NCBI GenBank assembly: GCA_030693065.1
Contig: JAUYBL010000019.1
Location: 124,001-188,000 of the forward strand
From: Methylococcaceae bacterium
GTDB lineage: Bacteria; Pseudomonadota; Gammaproteobacteria; Methylococcales; Methylomonadaceae
DNA length: 64,000 nt
Direction: 5' to 3'
Position 1 is the first letter of the stretch. Each line of letters begins with the position of its first letter. Below the pieces are notes generated by a model. It had not been told where the DNA came from. It saw nothing but the letters and a program-made list of their open reading frames with translations, and did not search any database. The position numbers and the translations under genes were made by a program. Positions 1 to 10,013 of this stretch are shown here, piece after piece.

Positions 1-249
1 CTTTTCCAACTCTGTTATCAAATCAAATAACTGTCTGGCTAACACTTTAAAATCGCAAATCGATTCTTGATACCTAATCGATAATTTGCGCTGCCCACGA
101 TATAAATTGACTCGATAAACGCCATCTAGCGCCAAAATACTATCGGCAACTACTTTGGCTACCGTAGCATCACAAATTTGTGCAGGTATCTGGAACCTCA
201 CATGCCCATCATCATGATGCCGTAACACAAATTCTTTTTGGATAGTCAT
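1..249 (-). CDS. P-type ATPase-associated HMA-like domain protein, N-terminus (partial)
   Basis: An open frame begins with ATG at 249 and runs uninterrupted through the left edge (83 codons visible). The residues resemble the degenerate N-terminal heavy-metal-associated domains of P1-type ATPases: a start rich in charged residues and His, a beta-strand with HVRFQIP, then an Ala/Val-rich helix, a GVYRVNLYR strand and a final helix. No CxxC is seen, so metal may not be held in the usual way. The gene lies downstream of a zinc-ribbon protein and a small membrane protein typical of the same systems, which supports the reading. The ATPase core itself is off the window. Whether this is the ATPase N-terminus or a separate small protein cannot be decided. 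Confidence 0.55.
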   Translation of the reverse strand, partial: MTIQKEFVLRHHDDGHVRFQIPAQICDATVAKVVADSILALDGVYRVNLYRGQRKLSIRYQESICDFKVLARQLFDLITELEK

Positions 250-268
250 TTTTTTATCCTAAAAACAA

Positions 269-307
269 AACGGGTGAATTTCGCTTATCTAGCGAAATTC
301 ACCCGTT
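269..307 (-). terminator. Rho-independent terminator or attenuator between the YtxH-like gene and the HMA-domain gene
   Basis: Perfect 17-bp stem (269-285 with 291-307) and 5-nt loop. On the minus strand it is followed by a T-rich run (TTTGTTTTTAG). It sits 20 bp before the ATG at 249, so it could end the upstream transcript or attenuate the ATPase gene. Confidence 0.75.
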
Positions 308-356
308 GAAAAAGCCATGAATTCGATCAAAAAATAAACCGACTAACCTGTATTTC

Positions 357-647
357 TTATTCTTTGGTCTCGGCGACGATGTCTTCCAAGTTTTCCTTTT
401 GCTGAAGGACAAAATCCCTGCCAGCATCAACTGCTTTGGTGGTATTAGCGATGATTTCTTTTCTGTATTTATGAACGAAAAAACCAGCCACTACGCCTAA
501 ACCAAAAACTAAAACAGGATGCTTAATAACATTACTCATAATTTTACTCCCACTGTATACGACTGCCGAGGCGATAGAGCCCTTAAATATTTCCTTAGAC
601 ATTGAACCGTTTTCTTGCTGCAAATGCTTAGCATGTGCATTTTTCAT
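357..647 (-). CDS. small single-pass membrane protein (YtxH-like), metal ATPase locus
   Basis: A 96-residue protein with one hydrophobic segment at about residues 42-58 (HPVLVFGLGVVAGFFVHKY), followed by a basic turn and an amphipathic, charged helix ending in E/K-rich sequence. This is the general plan of YtxH-like small proteins found beside heavy-metal P-type ATPases. The ATG at 647 was preferred because GGGAAG precedes it. An internal ATG at 602 (MSKEIF) is a possible alternative. Function is not known; the context suggests an accessory role in the metal transport locus. Confidence 0.6.
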   Translation of the reverse strand: MKNAHAKHLQQENGSMSKEIFKGSIASAVVYSGSKIMSNVIKHPVLVFGLGVVAGFFVHKYRKEIIANTTKAVDAGRDFVLQQKENLEDIVAETKE

Positions 648-685
648 AATTAATGCTTCCCAAGATAAAAATTCGATTTGACTAA

Positions 686-850
686 CTATTGTTTGGATTC
701 AGGAAGGATCTGATCTTCATGCAACATTTGATAGATACCCTTACATCCCTCACAACAGAACGATTTATCACCGTCTTTTGTAGATAAATTGAACCCTGGA
801 GTTTCTACGGATAATCCACAAAGATCGCACACTTTTTTAATATCATTCAT
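686..850 (-). CDS. small metal-binding protein with the cation-ATPase zinc-ribbon motif
   Basis: A 54-residue frame from ATG at 850 to TAG at 686-688. It has CDLCG near the N-terminus and FCCEGC about 22 residues later, followed by a short helix (KGIYQMLHED). This C-x2-C plus CC-x2-C arrangement matches the metal-binding domain usually fused to the N-terminus of FixI/CcoI-type cation ATPases (PF12156-like). Here it is a free-standing polypeptide on the same strand as the HMA-domain gene and the small membrane proteins, so it probably delivers or senses the metal for that ATPase. The metal is unknown. Confidence 0.75.
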   Translation of the reverse strand: MNDIKKVCDLCGLSVETPGFNLSTKDGDKSFCCEGCKGIYQMLHEDQILPESKQ

Positions 851-1137
851 CGTAATTCATCACTTACTGTGCCCAACACGGCGGCAATGCTAGCAAATTA
901 GGCTAGTCACCACAACATAACTTCGGCTTCAAGCCCGATCATATGAAGGATTTTGATCAAATTAATCGTGAATAATTAGCGAGCAGATCATGTATACATT
1001 AACTTTGTGCCGCGGCAATAAAACAACATCACCAAGCTATAGAGTAAGCACTTTAACGGCACTGTCAAAAGTTGATTTTGTTAAACGGTGGGCGGGCTAA
1101 TTAGTCTCTTCAAAATCAGCCTCGCCAATGAAGCCAA

Positions 1138-1347
1138 TTAGCCGAACTGCTTTTTAGTTCCACAAACAGCCTTAGTCGATGCCTTCATCAAGGCAATTCT
1201 TAACGCCCCTGTTAGACTCGCTCCCAATCCCATTCGCATAGCGAGAGCGGGCAATAAAATCATTGATGCTACGGCCAAACTTGTACCTAACAGCAAAGAA
1301 CCGCTAGTTTCATTTGAATCTTCAGTACGTGCTAATTCCTGATTCAT
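1138..1347 (-). CDS. small hydrophobic membrane protein
   Basis: A 69-residue protein with a charged N-terminal stretch (residues 1-14) and a Leu/Ala/Met-rich hydrophobic region (about 17-52), probably one or two membrane helices, then a basic tail. No family is recognised. It is the first gene on the minus strand of the P-type ATPase neighbourhood and may be one of its accessory membrane proteins. About 290 bp separate it from the zinc-ribbon gene, so co-transcription is not certain. Confidence 0.5.
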   Translation of the reverse strand: MNQELARTEDSNETSGSLLLGTSLAVASMILLPALAMRMGLGASLTGALRIALMKASTKAVCGTKKQFG

Positions 1348-1610
1348 TTAAACACCTATCAACAAACATTTAGGGAAATACTCTCAGAAGAATTAAATGC
1401 AGATTTAATGCCAAATATTAAAACATTGATTTAATTGAAAATATTTTTTATGTTTCTTCAGTTTATGAAAAAAGTGTGTCATATGACTTATTTTTAATAG
1501 GTGATATCACGCACTTTTTTAATCTATCTTTGAGCCACAGCATTTTTCGCACATTTGAGATGAGACCATGTAGAATTGCAGGCCTATATCTTTTAGTCAG
1601 GGTTATTAAA

Positions 1611-2156
1611 GTGTTTAGAGGAACAACCATACTTTCGGTTCGCCGCGGCGATAAAGTTGTGATTGGTGGCGATGGTCAAGTCACCTTGGGCAACACGGTT
1701 ATGAAGGGCAATGCTCGTAAAGTGCGTCGTCTTTATCACGATAAAGTTATTGCCGGTTTTGCCGGCGCAACAGCCGATGCGTTCACTTTGTTTGAACATT
1801 TTGAAGGCAAGCTGGAAAAACATCGTGGCCATCTAACCCGTGCCGCCGTAGAAATGGCTAAAGATTGGCGGACAGATCGAGCTTTGCGCAAACTGGAAGC
1901 CTTACTAACTATTGCTGATGCCAAAACCTCATTAATTATCTCCGGCACAGGCGATGTCATTGAGCCCGAATACGATTTGATGGCAATCGGCTCCGGAGGC
2001 GCATTTGCTCAAGCAGCTGCACGGGCGTTACTGGAAAATACCAACCTAAGTGCTCGTGAAATCGTTGAAAGATCATTAAATATCGCGGCAGACATTTGTA
2101 TTTACACTAATCACAACTTGCGCATTGAAGAACTCGACGCAGAACCCAACGAGTAA
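1611..2156 (+). CDS. hslV: ATP-dependent protease proteolytic subunit HslV
   Basis: HslV forms the double hexameric peptidase of the cytosolic HslUV protease. From GTG 1611 the protein begins with a short propeptide (M-F-R-G) and then TTILSVRRG, so the catalytic N-terminal Thr is exposed after removal of four residues, as in other propeptide-bearing HslV proteins. [14 protein letters not shown], the KVRRLY segment and [14 protein letters not shown] are diagnostic. The length (181 aa) fits the family. The open frame continues upstream to about 1476, but that extension has no similarity to HslV. It ends 4 nt before the hslU ATG, so the two are surely co-translated. Confidence 0.95.
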   Translation: MFRGTTILSVRRGDKVVIGGDGQVTLGNTVMKGNARKVRRLYHDKVIAGFAGATADAFTLFEHFEGKLEKHRGHLTRAAVEMAKDWRTDRALRKLEALLTIADAKTSLIISGTGDVIEPEYDLMAIGSGGAFAQAAARALLENTNLSAREIVERSLNIAADICIYTNHNLRIEELDAEPNE

Positions 2157-2160
2157 ACCC

Positions 2161-3486
2161 ATGACCCAGATGACACCCAAAGAAATCGTTAGCGAACTTG
2201 ATAAACATATCATCGGTCAAGCCAATGCTAAACGCGCTGTAGCTATCGCTTTGCGTAATCGCTGGCGTCGTCAGCATGTCGACGTAAAACTCCGCGATGA
2301 AATTACTCCGAAAAACATCCTGATGATTGGCCCAACAGGGGTCGGAAAAACCGAAATTGCCCGTCGCCTTGCCAAACTTGCCAATGCCCCGTTCATTAAA
2401 ATCGAAGCGACCAAATTTACTGAAGTCGGCTATGTCGGCCGTGACGTTGAATCAATTATTCGTGATTTAGCCGATTCTGCGGTAAAAATGACTCGTCAGG
2501 CAGAAGTAGAAAAAATTCAACATAAGGCTTACGAAGCGGCTGAAGAAAAAATATTAGACATATTATTACCCAGAGCCCATGGCGGCATGCTGTCGGATAC
2601 GGAAGAATCAACCCGGCAAAAAATGCGCAAAAAATTGCGTGAAGGTGATTTGGATGACAAGGAAGTGGAAGTTGATGTGCCTGTGTCACCGGTAGGCGTT
2701 GAAATCATGGCACCTCCAGGCATGGAAGAAATGACCAGTCAATTACAGGGCATGTTTCAAAATATGGGGCGCAATATCACAAAAATGCGCAAGATTCCTA
2801 TTAAAAAAGCTTTAAAAGCATTGCAAGAAGAGGAATCCTCAAGATTAATTAATGAAGAAGACATTCGCGCTCGTGCGGTGGACGCTGTGGAACAAAACGG
2901 CATTGTCTTCTTGGATGAAATTGACAAAATCTGTAAACGCTCTGAATTGGGCGGTGGCGGCGGCGAAGTATCTCGAGAAGGTGTTCAACGTGACCTGTTA
3001 CCGTTAGTAGAAGGCAATACTGTTACCACCAAATACGGCACAATCAAAACCGACCACATTTTGTTTATTGCTTCTGGTGCATTTCATCTGACCAAACCTT
3101 CAGATTTAATCCCTGAATTACAAGGCCGATTTCCAATACGTGTTGAACTTGGTGCCCTTTCAGCAGACGACTTTATCCGCATTTTGACCGAACCCAATGC
3201 ATCGTTGACTGAGCAATACACTGCGTTACTAGCCACTGAAGGTGTTTCACTAAGTTTTGCAACCGATGGCATTAAACGCATCGCCGAACTGGCGTGGCAA
3301 GTCAATGAAACTACTGAAAACATTGGTGCCAGAAGGCTGCACACTATATTGGAACGATTACTAGAAGAAATCTCTTATAACGCAGCTGATCTTACAGAAA
3401 AAACCATCGTTATTGATGCTGCTTATGTCGATCTACATCTCACTGAATTTGTCGAAGATGAAGATTTAAGCCGTTATATTTTGTAA
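2161..3486 (+). CDS. hslU: HslUV ATPase/unfoldase subunit HslU
   Basis: AAA+ unfoldase that feeds substrates to HslV. The start is ATG 2161 ([20 protein letters not shown]), giving 441 residues, the normal length. Walker A is GPTGVGKT (about 57-64). Walker B is VFLDEIDK. The inserted I-domain (about 110-230) contains the Met/Gly-rich [10 protein letters not shown] segment. Sensor and arginine-finger regions near GRFPIRVEL and [10 protein letters not shown] are conserved. The C-terminus ends LSRYIL, the hydrophobic tail that docks into HslV. Confidence 0.97.
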   Translation: MTQMTPKEIVSELDKHIIGQANAKRAVAIALRNRWRRQHVDVKLRDEITPKNILMIGPTGVGKTEIARRLAKLANAPFIKIEATKFTEVGYVGRDVESIIRDLADSAVKMTRQAEVEKIQHKAYEAAEEKILDILLPRAHGGMLSDTEESTRQKMRKKLREGDLDDKEVEVDVPVSPVGVEIMAPPGMEEMTSQLQGMFQNMGRNITKMRKIPIKKALKALQEEESSRLINEEDIRARAVDAVEQNGIVFLDEIDKICKRSELGGGGGEVSREGVQRDLLPLVEGNTVTTKYGTIKTDHILFIASGAFHLTKPSDLIPELQGRFPIRVELGALSADDFIRILTEPNASLTEQYTALLATEGVSLSFATDGIKRIAELAWQVNETTENIGARRLHTILERLLEEISYNAADLTEKTIVIDAAYVDLHLTEFVEDEDLSRYIL

Positions 3487-3665
3487 CTGACTTGATTAAC
3501 CCTTCGAGACAAGGTTTTAGAGCCTATCCGAAGGGGTATGTTGTATAAATTAAATACTAGCGTTTGTTTTTTACATACTCTGCAATATCATTATCCAAAG
3601 AAGCCTTAATCGATTTAAGATTTGATGATATTTTTTCAGCTATCTGCTAAATCAATACTTTTACT

Positions 3666-4076
3666 ATGCGCCTAACTGCAAAACCCAGTAATACCCATCC
3701 TACCGAAATAAAACTGCATCAGCTTTCAAATTTACTGGAAATCAGTTTTGATGACGGCAGTGTCTTTACCCTGCCGTGCGAATACATGCGCGTTTACACC
3801 CCCTCTGCAGAAGCCGTTGGTCATGCTCCTGGGCAGGAAGTACTGCAAGTAGGGAAAGAACATGTCACTTTTGTAGAAATAAAACCGGTCGGCAATTACG
3901 CCATCGCGCCGGTTTTTAGTGATGGCCACAACACAGGCATTTATACCTGGGATTTGCTTTATAAACTGGGTTCAGAGTACCCGGAATTATGGGCTAACTA
4001 TCTGGCCAAACTTGAAGAAACCGGTTATCAACGTAGCGAACATTTACATCCACGGAACACACATGACAAACACTAA
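3666..4076 (+). CDS. DUF971 (gamma-butyrobetaine hydroxylase N-terminal-like) protein
   Basis: A 136-residue protein with the DUF971 fold: [20 protein letters not shown], a central [14 protein letters not shown] segment, and a C-terminal [16 protein letters not shown] motif. The family resembles the N-terminal domain of gamma-butyrobetaine hydroxylase, but the free-standing protein has no proven activity. It is often seen between hslU and ubiE in gamma- and betaproteobacteria. Its stop lies 14 nt inside ubiE, so the two are translationally coupled. Confidence 0.8.
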   Translation: MRLTAKPSNTHPTEIKLHQLSNLLEISFDDGSVFTLPCEYMRVYTPSAEAVGHAPGQEVLQVGKEHVTFVEIKPVGNYAIAPVFSDGHNTGIYTWDLLYKLGSEYPELWANYLAKLEETGYQRSEHLHPRNTHDKH

Positions 4077-4812
4077 CACCACCCATTTCGGCTTCAAACA
4101 AGTCGCCAAAGAAGACAAAGTTAAACTGGTTCGCGGCGTATTTGATTCGGTTGCCGGTCAATACGACATCATGAATGACCTGATGTCGTTAGGTATACAC
4201 CGGATATGGAAACGTATTGCCGTGCAATTAAGCAATGTGCGCAAGGGTGAAAATGTCCTTGACTTGGCTGGCGGTACAGGCGATTTGACGACTTTATTTG
4301 AACAACGTGTCGGTAAAGAAGGCCAAGTCATCCTCGCGGACATCAACTCCGAAATGCTTCGCACCGGTCGTGATCGCCTGATCGACAGAGGCTTGGTTGG
4401 CAATATTCGCTATGCTCAAGTTAATGCCGAGTGCCTGCCATTTGCCGACAACAGCTTTGATTGCGTATGCATAGCCTTTGGGCTGCGCAACGTTACCGAC
4501 AAAGATGCGGCCTTACGCTCCATGTATCGCGTATTAAAACCAGGTGGCCGGGTAATAGTGCTGGAGTTTTCGCACCCCATCGATAAAATTACCGAAAAGG
4601 TATACGATTTTTATTCTTTCAGTTTATTACCCAAAATCGGCAAGATTGTCGCCAAAGACGAAGACAGTTATCGCTATCTGGCCGAATCCATTCGTATGCA
4701 TCCAAAGCAGGATGAATTAAAACAAATGATGGAAAGCGCGGGACTTGAACGCTGTGAATATTTCAATTTAACCCAAGGTATCGTTGCCGTACACAGAGGT
4801 TATAAACTGTAA
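4063..4812 (+). CDS. ubiE: ubiquinone/menaquinone methyltransferase UbiE
   Basis: SAM-dependent C-methyltransferase of ubiquinone biosynthesis. The start was placed at ATG 4063 ([19 protein letters not shown]), giving 249 residues like other UbiE proteins. The open frame extends upstream but only as a shadow of the preceding gene. Family signatures are [22 protein letters not shown], the SAM-binding [12 protein letters not shown], and the [14 protein letters not shown] post-motifs. It overlaps the preceding DUF971 gene and is followed after 3 nt by ubiJ. Confidence 0.96.
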   Translation: MTNTNTTHFGFKQVAKEDKVKLVRGVFDSVAGQYDIMNDLMSLGIHRIWKRIAVQLSNVRKGENVLDLAGGTGDLTTLFEQRVGKEGQVILADINSEMLRTGRDRLIDRGLVGNIRYAQVNAECLPFADNSFDCVCIAFGLRNVTDKDAALRSMYRVLKPGGRVIVLEFSHPIDKITEKVYDFYSFSLLPKIGKIVAKDEDSYRYLAESIRMHPKQDELKQMMESAGLERCEYFNLTQGIVAVHRGYKL

Positions 4813-4815
4813 ATC

Positions 4816-5430
4816 ATGGTGATCAAACCGCTTCTCATTGGCGTGCTGGAAAGCGCGCTGAACAAGTATATTTTATTGGACCAAAATTCCAGTCTAATGT
4901 TGACACCTATGGCTGGCAAAGTGATTGCCATTAATGTCCAGCCATTTGACGAAACTATTTATCTTTGCCCCAGTAAAGCCTCTATTCAATTACTTGACCA
5001 ATTTCCTGACCAGCCTGACACCATTCTCACCGGTTCAATATCGTCACTCGGTTTAATGGGCTTAAGCGCCACACCTATGCGCGCGCTTTTTTCCGGCGAA
5101 GTAACAATTGAAGGCGATATAGCTACCGGACAGAAGTTTCAGGAACTATTCGCTAAATTAGATATTAATCTTGAACCTCAACTAGCAAGATTTACTGGCG
5201 AAACGATCGCCCATAACATCAGCCAATTTTTTCGCACCGGCAAAGAATGGAGTAAAGAATCTCTAAACACTTTCCGGTTAAATACCGCTGAATTTTTGCA
5301 GGAAGAAACCCGCGACTTACCGGCCAAACCGGAAATGGATATTTTTTGTCAGCACGTTGATATATTGCGCACAGACTTTGATCGGCTACAAAGCAGAATC
5401 GAGCGCCTGGAAAACCTTCAAAACCAATAA
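4816..5430 (+). CDS. ubiJ: ubiquinone biosynthesis accessory factor UbiJ (SCP2 domain)
   Basis: A 204-residue protein starting 3 nt after ubiE. It has an SCP2-like lipid-binding beta fold (about residues 15-120) and a C-terminal coiled region (DRLQSRIERLENL). In Escherichia coli UbiJ holds ubiquinone intermediates within the soluble Ubi complex, together with UbiK. The ubiE-ubiJ order is the usual gammaproteobacterial one. ubiB, which normally follows, is not here; acnB comes next after a 180-bp gap. Confidence 0.85.
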   Translation: MVIKPLLIGVLESALNKYILLDQNSSLMLTPMAGKVIAINVQPFDETIYLCPSKASIQLLDQFPDQPDTILTGSISSLGLMGLSATPMRALFSGEVTIEGDIATGQKFQELFAKLDINLEPQLARFTGETIAHNISQFFRTGKEWSKESLNTFRLNTAEFLQEETRDLPAKPEMDIFCQHVDILRTDFDRLQSRIERLENLQNQ

Positions 5431-5611
5431 TCATTCAATATCACAAAATCGCACAGCAACTTCTCAATAACGCATAAACGAGGAAACAAAGCGTTTCTTA
5501 ATAGTGTGACAACAGACACTAGCCAATATTGCATAATGAACTTCGTTCTTGATTGAAAAACAATCGCCAGTAGCAGTTTCAATTCTTAACTCTCACCTTA
5601 AGGAATTCCGC

Positions 5612-8182
5612 ATGCTAGAACAATACCGCCAACAAGTTGCCGAACGCGCTGCTGAAGGCATACCGCCCAAACCCCTGGATGCGGAACAGGTCGCCGCTTT
5701 AGTCGAATTGATCAAATCTCCCCCCGAAAATGAGCAAGAATTTATCCTGGATTTGTTGACTAATCGAGTGCCGGCTGGGGTAGATGAAGCTGCTTATGTT
5801 AAAGCCGGATTCCTTAACGCCATTGCCAAGGGCGAAATCAGCTCGCCGATTCTGACTCCCGCGCGCGCCACTGAATTGCTGGGTACGATGCTCGGCGGCT
5901 ACAACGTCGCGCCGTTAATCGACCTGCTAGACAACAAAGAGCTGGCACCTATTGCGGCCCAAGCCTTATCCCACACACTGTTGATTTTCGATGCTTTCCA
6001 CGATGTCCAGGAAAAGGCCAATGCAGGCAACAGCTATGCTAAGCAAGTATTGCAATCATGGGCCGACGCTGAATGGTTTACTGCCAAACCCGAGGTACCG
6101 GAAAAACTCACCGTAGCCATTTTCAAAGTGCCTGGCGAAACCAATACGGATGATTTATCGCCTGCACCTGATGCCTGGTCACGTCCCGATATTCCATTGC
6201 ACGCCAAAGCCATGTTGAAAATGCCCCGTGACGGCATCACCAACGCGCAGCAACAAATTGCCGACTTAAAACAACACGGCTTTCCTGTCGCCTATGTGGG
6301 CGATGTAGTTGGAACCGGCTCATCACGCAAATCGGCGACCAATTCGGTATTGTGGTACACCGGCGATGACATTCCGTTTATCCCTAATAAACGCGCGGGT
6401 GGCGTCTGTATTGGCAGCAAGATCGCACCGATCTTTTTTAATACCATGGAAGATTCCGGCGCGTTGCCTATTGAGTGCGACGTCAGCCAGCTAAGCACCG
6501 GCGATATTATCGATATTTATCCGCATCAAGGCGTAATCAAGCGGCACAACAGTGATGACATCATCACTGACTTTGCCTTAAAAACCGACATCATTCTCGA
6601 TGAAGTCCGTGCTGGTGGCCGCATTCCGTTGATTATCGGACGAGGCCTCACCGATCGTGCCCGCAAAGTATTGGGTTTACCGGTATCCACAGTCTTCAAG
6701 CGCCCGAGCGCGACTCAAGACAGCGGCAAAGGTTATACGCTGGCGCAGAAAATAGTTGGCAAAGCATGCGGCGTTGCTGGCGTTCGCCCCAATACCTACT
6801 GCGAACCACATATGACTACAGTGGGTTCCCAAGACACCACCGGCCCGATGACTCGCGATGAACTAAAAGATCTCGCGTGTTTAGGATTTTCTGCTGATTT
6901 AGTATTGCAATCATTTTGCCATACCGCCGCCTACCCAAAACCGGTCGATGTCACAATGCAACATACCCTGCCCGATTTCATCATGAATCGCGGCGGCGTA
7001 TCCTTGCGTCCCGGCGACGGCATTATTCATTCCTGGCTCAATCGAACACTACTGCCTGACACCGTCGGTACCGGCGGCGATTCTCATACCCGTTTCCCGA
7101 TTGGTATCTCCTTTCCGGCCGGTTCAGGCTTGGTAGCATTCGCTGCAGCGACCGGCGTAATGCCGCTGGATATGCCTGAATCAGTATTGGTGCGCTTTAA
7201 AGGTAAACTGCAACCGGGCATTACTTTGCGGGATTTGGTTAACGCGATTCCTTATGCCGCCATTCAACGTGGCTTGCTTACCGTCGAAAAGAAAGGCAAA
7301 AAAAATGTTTTCTCCGGACGCATTCTGGAAATCGAAGGCTTGCCGGATTTAAAAGTCGAACAAGCTTTTGAATTATCCGACGCCTCGGCTGAACGCTCGG
7401 CCGGTGGCTGTACCGTTCGCCTTAACGAAGCGCCAATTCGCGAATACCTGACTTCCAACATCACCTTGTTGAACTGGATGATTGCCCAAGGCTATGGCGA
7501 TGTTCGCACTATCGAACGGCGCATCCAAGCCATGGAAGCCTGGCTGGCCAATCCGGTATTGTTACAACCTGATGCCGATGCTGAATATTTTGAAATCATC
7601 GAAATCAACTTGGATGAAATCAAAGAACCTCTTTTGGCCTGTCCCAACGACCCGGACGACATCAAACCATTGTCAGCTGTCGCAGGCACCAAAATCGACG
7701 AAGTATTCTTGGGCTCGTGTATGACCAATATCGGCCATTTCCGGGCCGCAGGTAAATTGCTGGAGCAACAAAAAGGCGAGTTACCAACCCGACTTTGGGT
7801 GGCTCCACCGACCAAAATGGATCAAAGCCAACTGATAGAAGAAGGCTATTACGGTACTTTTGGCAAAGCCGGTGCAAGAACCGAGATGCCGGGCTGTTCG
7901 CTATGCATGGGTAATCAAGCGCGTGTAGCCGAAAACTCCACTGTAGTGTCCACCTCGACGCGCAACTTCCCTAATCGCTTAGGTAACGGCGCCAACGTCT
8001 ATTTGTCTTCTGCAGAATTAGCCGCAGTATGTTCAATTTTGGGAAAAATCCCTAGTTTTGAAGAATATATGGGCTATATGAATCAGATAAGCCAAAGTGC
8101 TGACGACACTTATCGCTATTTGAATTTTGACAAAATCGCCAGTTATCAAAATAAAGAAGAAGCGGAAACTTCTACCCACTAG
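5612..8182 (+). CDS. acnB: bifunctional aconitate hydratase 2 / 2-methylisocitrate dehydratase AcnB
   Basis: TCA-cycle aconitase, B type. The start is ATG 5612 ([23 protein letters not shown]), preceded by AAGGA at good spacing; the frame extends upstream to 5549 but homology begins at 5612. The protein has 856 residues: N-terminal HEAT-like domain (1-160), the swivel domain moved to the N-terminal side (about 165-380), then the core domains. The [4Fe-4S] ligand cysteines are visible in [11 protein letters not shown] and in MPGCSLCMG, together with the [11 protein letters not shown] active-site motif. No truncation or frameshift. Confidence 0.97.
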   Translation: MLEQYRQQVAERAAEGIPPKPLDAEQVAALVELIKSPPENEQEFILDLLTNRVPAGVDEAAYVKAGFLNAIAKGEISSPILTPARATELLGTMLGGYNVAPLIDLLDNKELAPIAAQALSHTLLIFDAFHDVQEKANAGNSYAKQVLQSWADAEWFTAKPEVPEKLTVAIFKVPGETNTDDLSPAPDAWSRPDIPLHAKAMLKMPRDGITNAQQQIADLKQHGFPVAYVGDVVGTGSSRKSATNSVLWYTGDDIPFIPNKRAGGVCIGSKIAPIFFNTMEDSGALPIECDVSQLSTGDIIDIYPHQGVIKRHNSDDIITDFALKTDIILDEVRAGGRIPLIIGRGLTDRARKVLGLPVSTVFKRPSATQDSGKGYTLAQKIVGKACGVAGVRPNTYCEPHMTTVGSQDTTGPMTRDELKDLACLGFSADLVLQSFCHTAAYPKPVDVTMQHTLPDFIMNRGGVSLRPGDGIIHSWLNRTLLPDTVGTGGDSHTRFPIGISFPAGSGLVAFAAATGVMPLDMPESVLVRFKGKLQPGITLRDLVNAIPYAAIQRGLLTVEKKGKKNVFSGRILEIEGLPDLKVEQAFELSDASAERSAGGCTVRLNEAPIREYLTSNITLLNWMIAQGYGDVRTIERRIQAMEAWLANPVLLQPDADAEYFEIIEINLDEIKEPLLACPNDPDDIKPLSAVAGTKIDEVFLGSCMTNIGHFRAAGKLLEQQKGELPTRLWVAPPTKMDQSQLIEEGYYGTFGKAGARTEMPGCSLCMGNQARVAENSTVVSTSTRNFPNRLGNGANVYLSSAELAAVCSILGKIPSFEEYMGYMNQISQSADDTYRYLNFDKIASYQNKEEAETSTH

Positions 8183-8212
8183 TGACGGCAATCAACACTA
8201 AAAAACATCAGC

Positions 8213-9289
8213 ATGTCTGGGTTATTGGAAAATAAATACCAGGAATTGGTAACGCTGGGGCGTATCGATTACGACCCAGCACAACTCGTCGCCCTGCAAC
8301 AGCTCCAAAAGTTACAAGATCAGCTGTTGGCACATGCTGAATACAAACAAAAACTAACACTACGAAAATGGCGCTCACCACCAACATGCCGCAGTCTGTA
8401 TATTTTCGGTGAAGTTGGTCGTGGTAAATCCATGCTAATGGATTTGTTCTATGAAACCTGCCCCATTGAAAAAAAACGCCGTGTGCATTTTCATGCGTTT
8501 ATGTTGGAAATTCATAATTTTGTCCATCAATGGCACCAGCAACATGACTCTGATGCTATGTCGGCATTAGCTCAACATATCATCCAGACTCAGCAGTTAC
8601 TTTGTCTGGACGAATTTCATGTCACCGATATTGCCGATGCCATGCTTATCGTTCGACTGTTTGGTAAGCTGATCAACTTGGGTTTAACTGTTGTAACCAC
8701 ATCTAATTACCATCCAAATGAGCTGTATCGAGGAGGATTGCAAAGGGAGTTATTTTTACCTTTTATTAAGCTCTTACAAGAAAATACCGATACCATTTAT
8801 CTGTCTGGCAATAAAGATTATCGATGCAGCCAGCAATCCGCAGTAAACACTCGCTTTTATTTTCCGTTAAATGAACATGCGTCTGAATTTGCTCAACAAC
8901 ATTGTCAGCAACTGACCAATTACGCTCCAATGCATGCTATTACCTTACAAGTATTAGGCCGAGATCTTGTTTTGTCAGCGGCATGTGAGAAGATCTCTAT
9001 GATTTCCTTCGAGGAACTATGCGTCCAAGCTTTAGGTCCTAGCGATTATTTAGCAATCGCCAGTCAATTTAAAACCGTTATCTTGACTGGTATCCCTAGA
9101 CTAAATTCAGAACTACGTAATGAAGCCAAGCGTTTTATTACATTGATAGACGCACTCTATGAATATAAAGTACAGTTGATATGTACTGCGGCCGTGCCAC
9201 TGGACCAACTTTGTGACACTGATGATGTTATTGATTTTGCGCGCACGCACTCAAGACTGTTAGAAATGCAGTCAGCACGCTATGTATAA
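8213..9289 (+). CDS. zapE: cell division protein ZapE (AFG1-like ATPase)
   Basis: A 358-residue P-loop ATPase of the ZapE/AFG1 family. It shows the family opening (LLENKYQELVTLGRIDYDPAQ), Walker A GEVGRGKS at about residues 66-73, Walker B LLCLDEFHVTDI, and the sensor segment VVTTSNYHPNELYRGGLQR. In Escherichia coli ZapE acts on the Z ring under stress and has also been tied to ubiquinone synthesis. It lies 30 bp after acnB and may be read from the same promoter. The stop overlaps an optional start of the next gene. Confidence 0.9.
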   Translation: MSGLLENKYQELVTLGRIDYDPAQLVALQQLQKLQDQLLAHAEYKQKLTLRKWRSPPTCRSLYIFGEVGRGKSMLMDLFYETCPIEKKRRVHFHAFMLEIHNFVHQWHQQHDSDAMSALAQHIIQTQQLLCLDEFHVTDIADAMLIVRLFGKLINLGLTVVTTSNYHPNELYRGGLQRELFLPFIKLLQENTDTIYLSGNKDYRCSQQSAVNTRFYFPLNEHASEFAQQHCQQLTNYAPMHAITLQVLGRDLVLSAACEKISMISFEELCVQALGPSDYLAIASQFKTVILTGIPRLNSELRNEAKRFITLIDALYEYKVQLICTAAVPLDQLCDTDDVIDFARTHSRLLEMQSARYV

Positions 9290-9320
9290 AATTACCCTCC
9301 AATTTAAATTGAGCCTCCCA

Positions 9321-9899
9321 ATGATCAACAAAACCTTATTACTAGCTAGTTCAATAGCCTTAATCACAGCGATATCTGGAAATGCCAATGCTAAAAGCTG
9401 GAAAGATGTGTTGAATGCAGTCAAAGAACAGACAAACGGACAATCGCTAAACTCCGCAGTTAACCCCCAAGTCACAAACGCCACACAGGAACTAAAATCG
9501 GGCAGTTTGACCGACCTATTAATAAAACGCGTTGGGGTAACTCAAGCTCAAGCCGAAGGTGGTGCAGGTGCGCTATTCCAAGCAGCCAAGGTCAAAATGC
9601 AAGCCAGTTCATTTTCGCAACTAGAACAAAGCGTTCCAGGAATACAATCAATACTGGAAGCAGCTCCTACAGCAAGTCAGACTTCTGCACTAGGGGGCTT
9701 AGCGGGTGAATTGTCTTCATTGACCGGAAGTTCTGGAGGAACTACAGGCAATTTACTGGCTGTAGCATCTGCCTTTCAACAGCAAGGAATGTCACCAGCA
9801 ATGATTCAGCAATTTGTGCCGGTAATAATTGAATATGTCAAAAGCAATAGTAATGGTGCTTTGGCAAGTACACTAAGTTCAGCATTACTTGGACAATAG
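9321..9899 (+). CDS. exported DUF2780 family protein
   Basis: A 192-residue protein with a clear Sec signal peptide (MINKTLLLASSIALITAISGNANA, cut before KSWKD). The mature part is Ser/Gly/Gln-rich with a helical DUF2780/VcgC-like domain (LTDLLIKRVGVTQAQAEGGAGALFQAA through FVPVIIEYV). An in-frame ATG at 9282 would overlap zapE, but it places extra residues before the signal peptide, so 9321 was chosen. Function is unknown; the family is periplasmic or surface-exposed. A strong bidirectional terminator follows. Confidence 0.75.
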   Translation: MINKTLLLASSIALITAISGNANAKSWKDVLNAVKEQTNGQSLNSAVNPQVTNATQELKSGSLTDLLIKRVGVTQAQAEGGAGALFQAAKVKMQASSFSQLEQSVPGIQSILEAAPTASQTSALGGLAGELSSLTGSSGGTTGNLLAVASAFQQQGMSPAMIQQFVPVIIEYVKSNSNGALASTLSSALLGQ

Positions 9900-9930
9900 A
9901 AAAACTCCCATCTCAAATTTTCACCTACAC

Positions 9931-9969
9931 AAAAAAGCCATCAGATCTTCAAGATCTGATGGCTTTTTT
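9931..9969. terminator. bidirectional Rho-independent terminator
   Basis: A perfect 19-bp stem (9931-9949 with 9951-9969) with A-run on one side and T-run on the other. It lies between the convergent DUF2780 gene (plus) and mltD (minus) and can end both. Confidence 0.9.
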
Positions 9970-10013
9970 AGTTGGTTCAGACTTTGCCTAAACTTATAGA
10001 TTTATAAGTCTTA

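Noticed and set aside
950-975. TTTGATCAAATTAAT as a possible FNR site upstream of the ATPase accessory genes
   Set aside because: The second half-site does not match TTGAT-N4-ATCAA on either strand.
3540-3640. Short minus-strand frame ending SLDNDIAEYVKNKR that resembles the tail of an antitoxin
   Set aside because: It has no start codon or ribosome site, a stop lies 28 codons upstream of its end, and no partner toxin is present. It could be a gene remnant, but there is not enough to support it.
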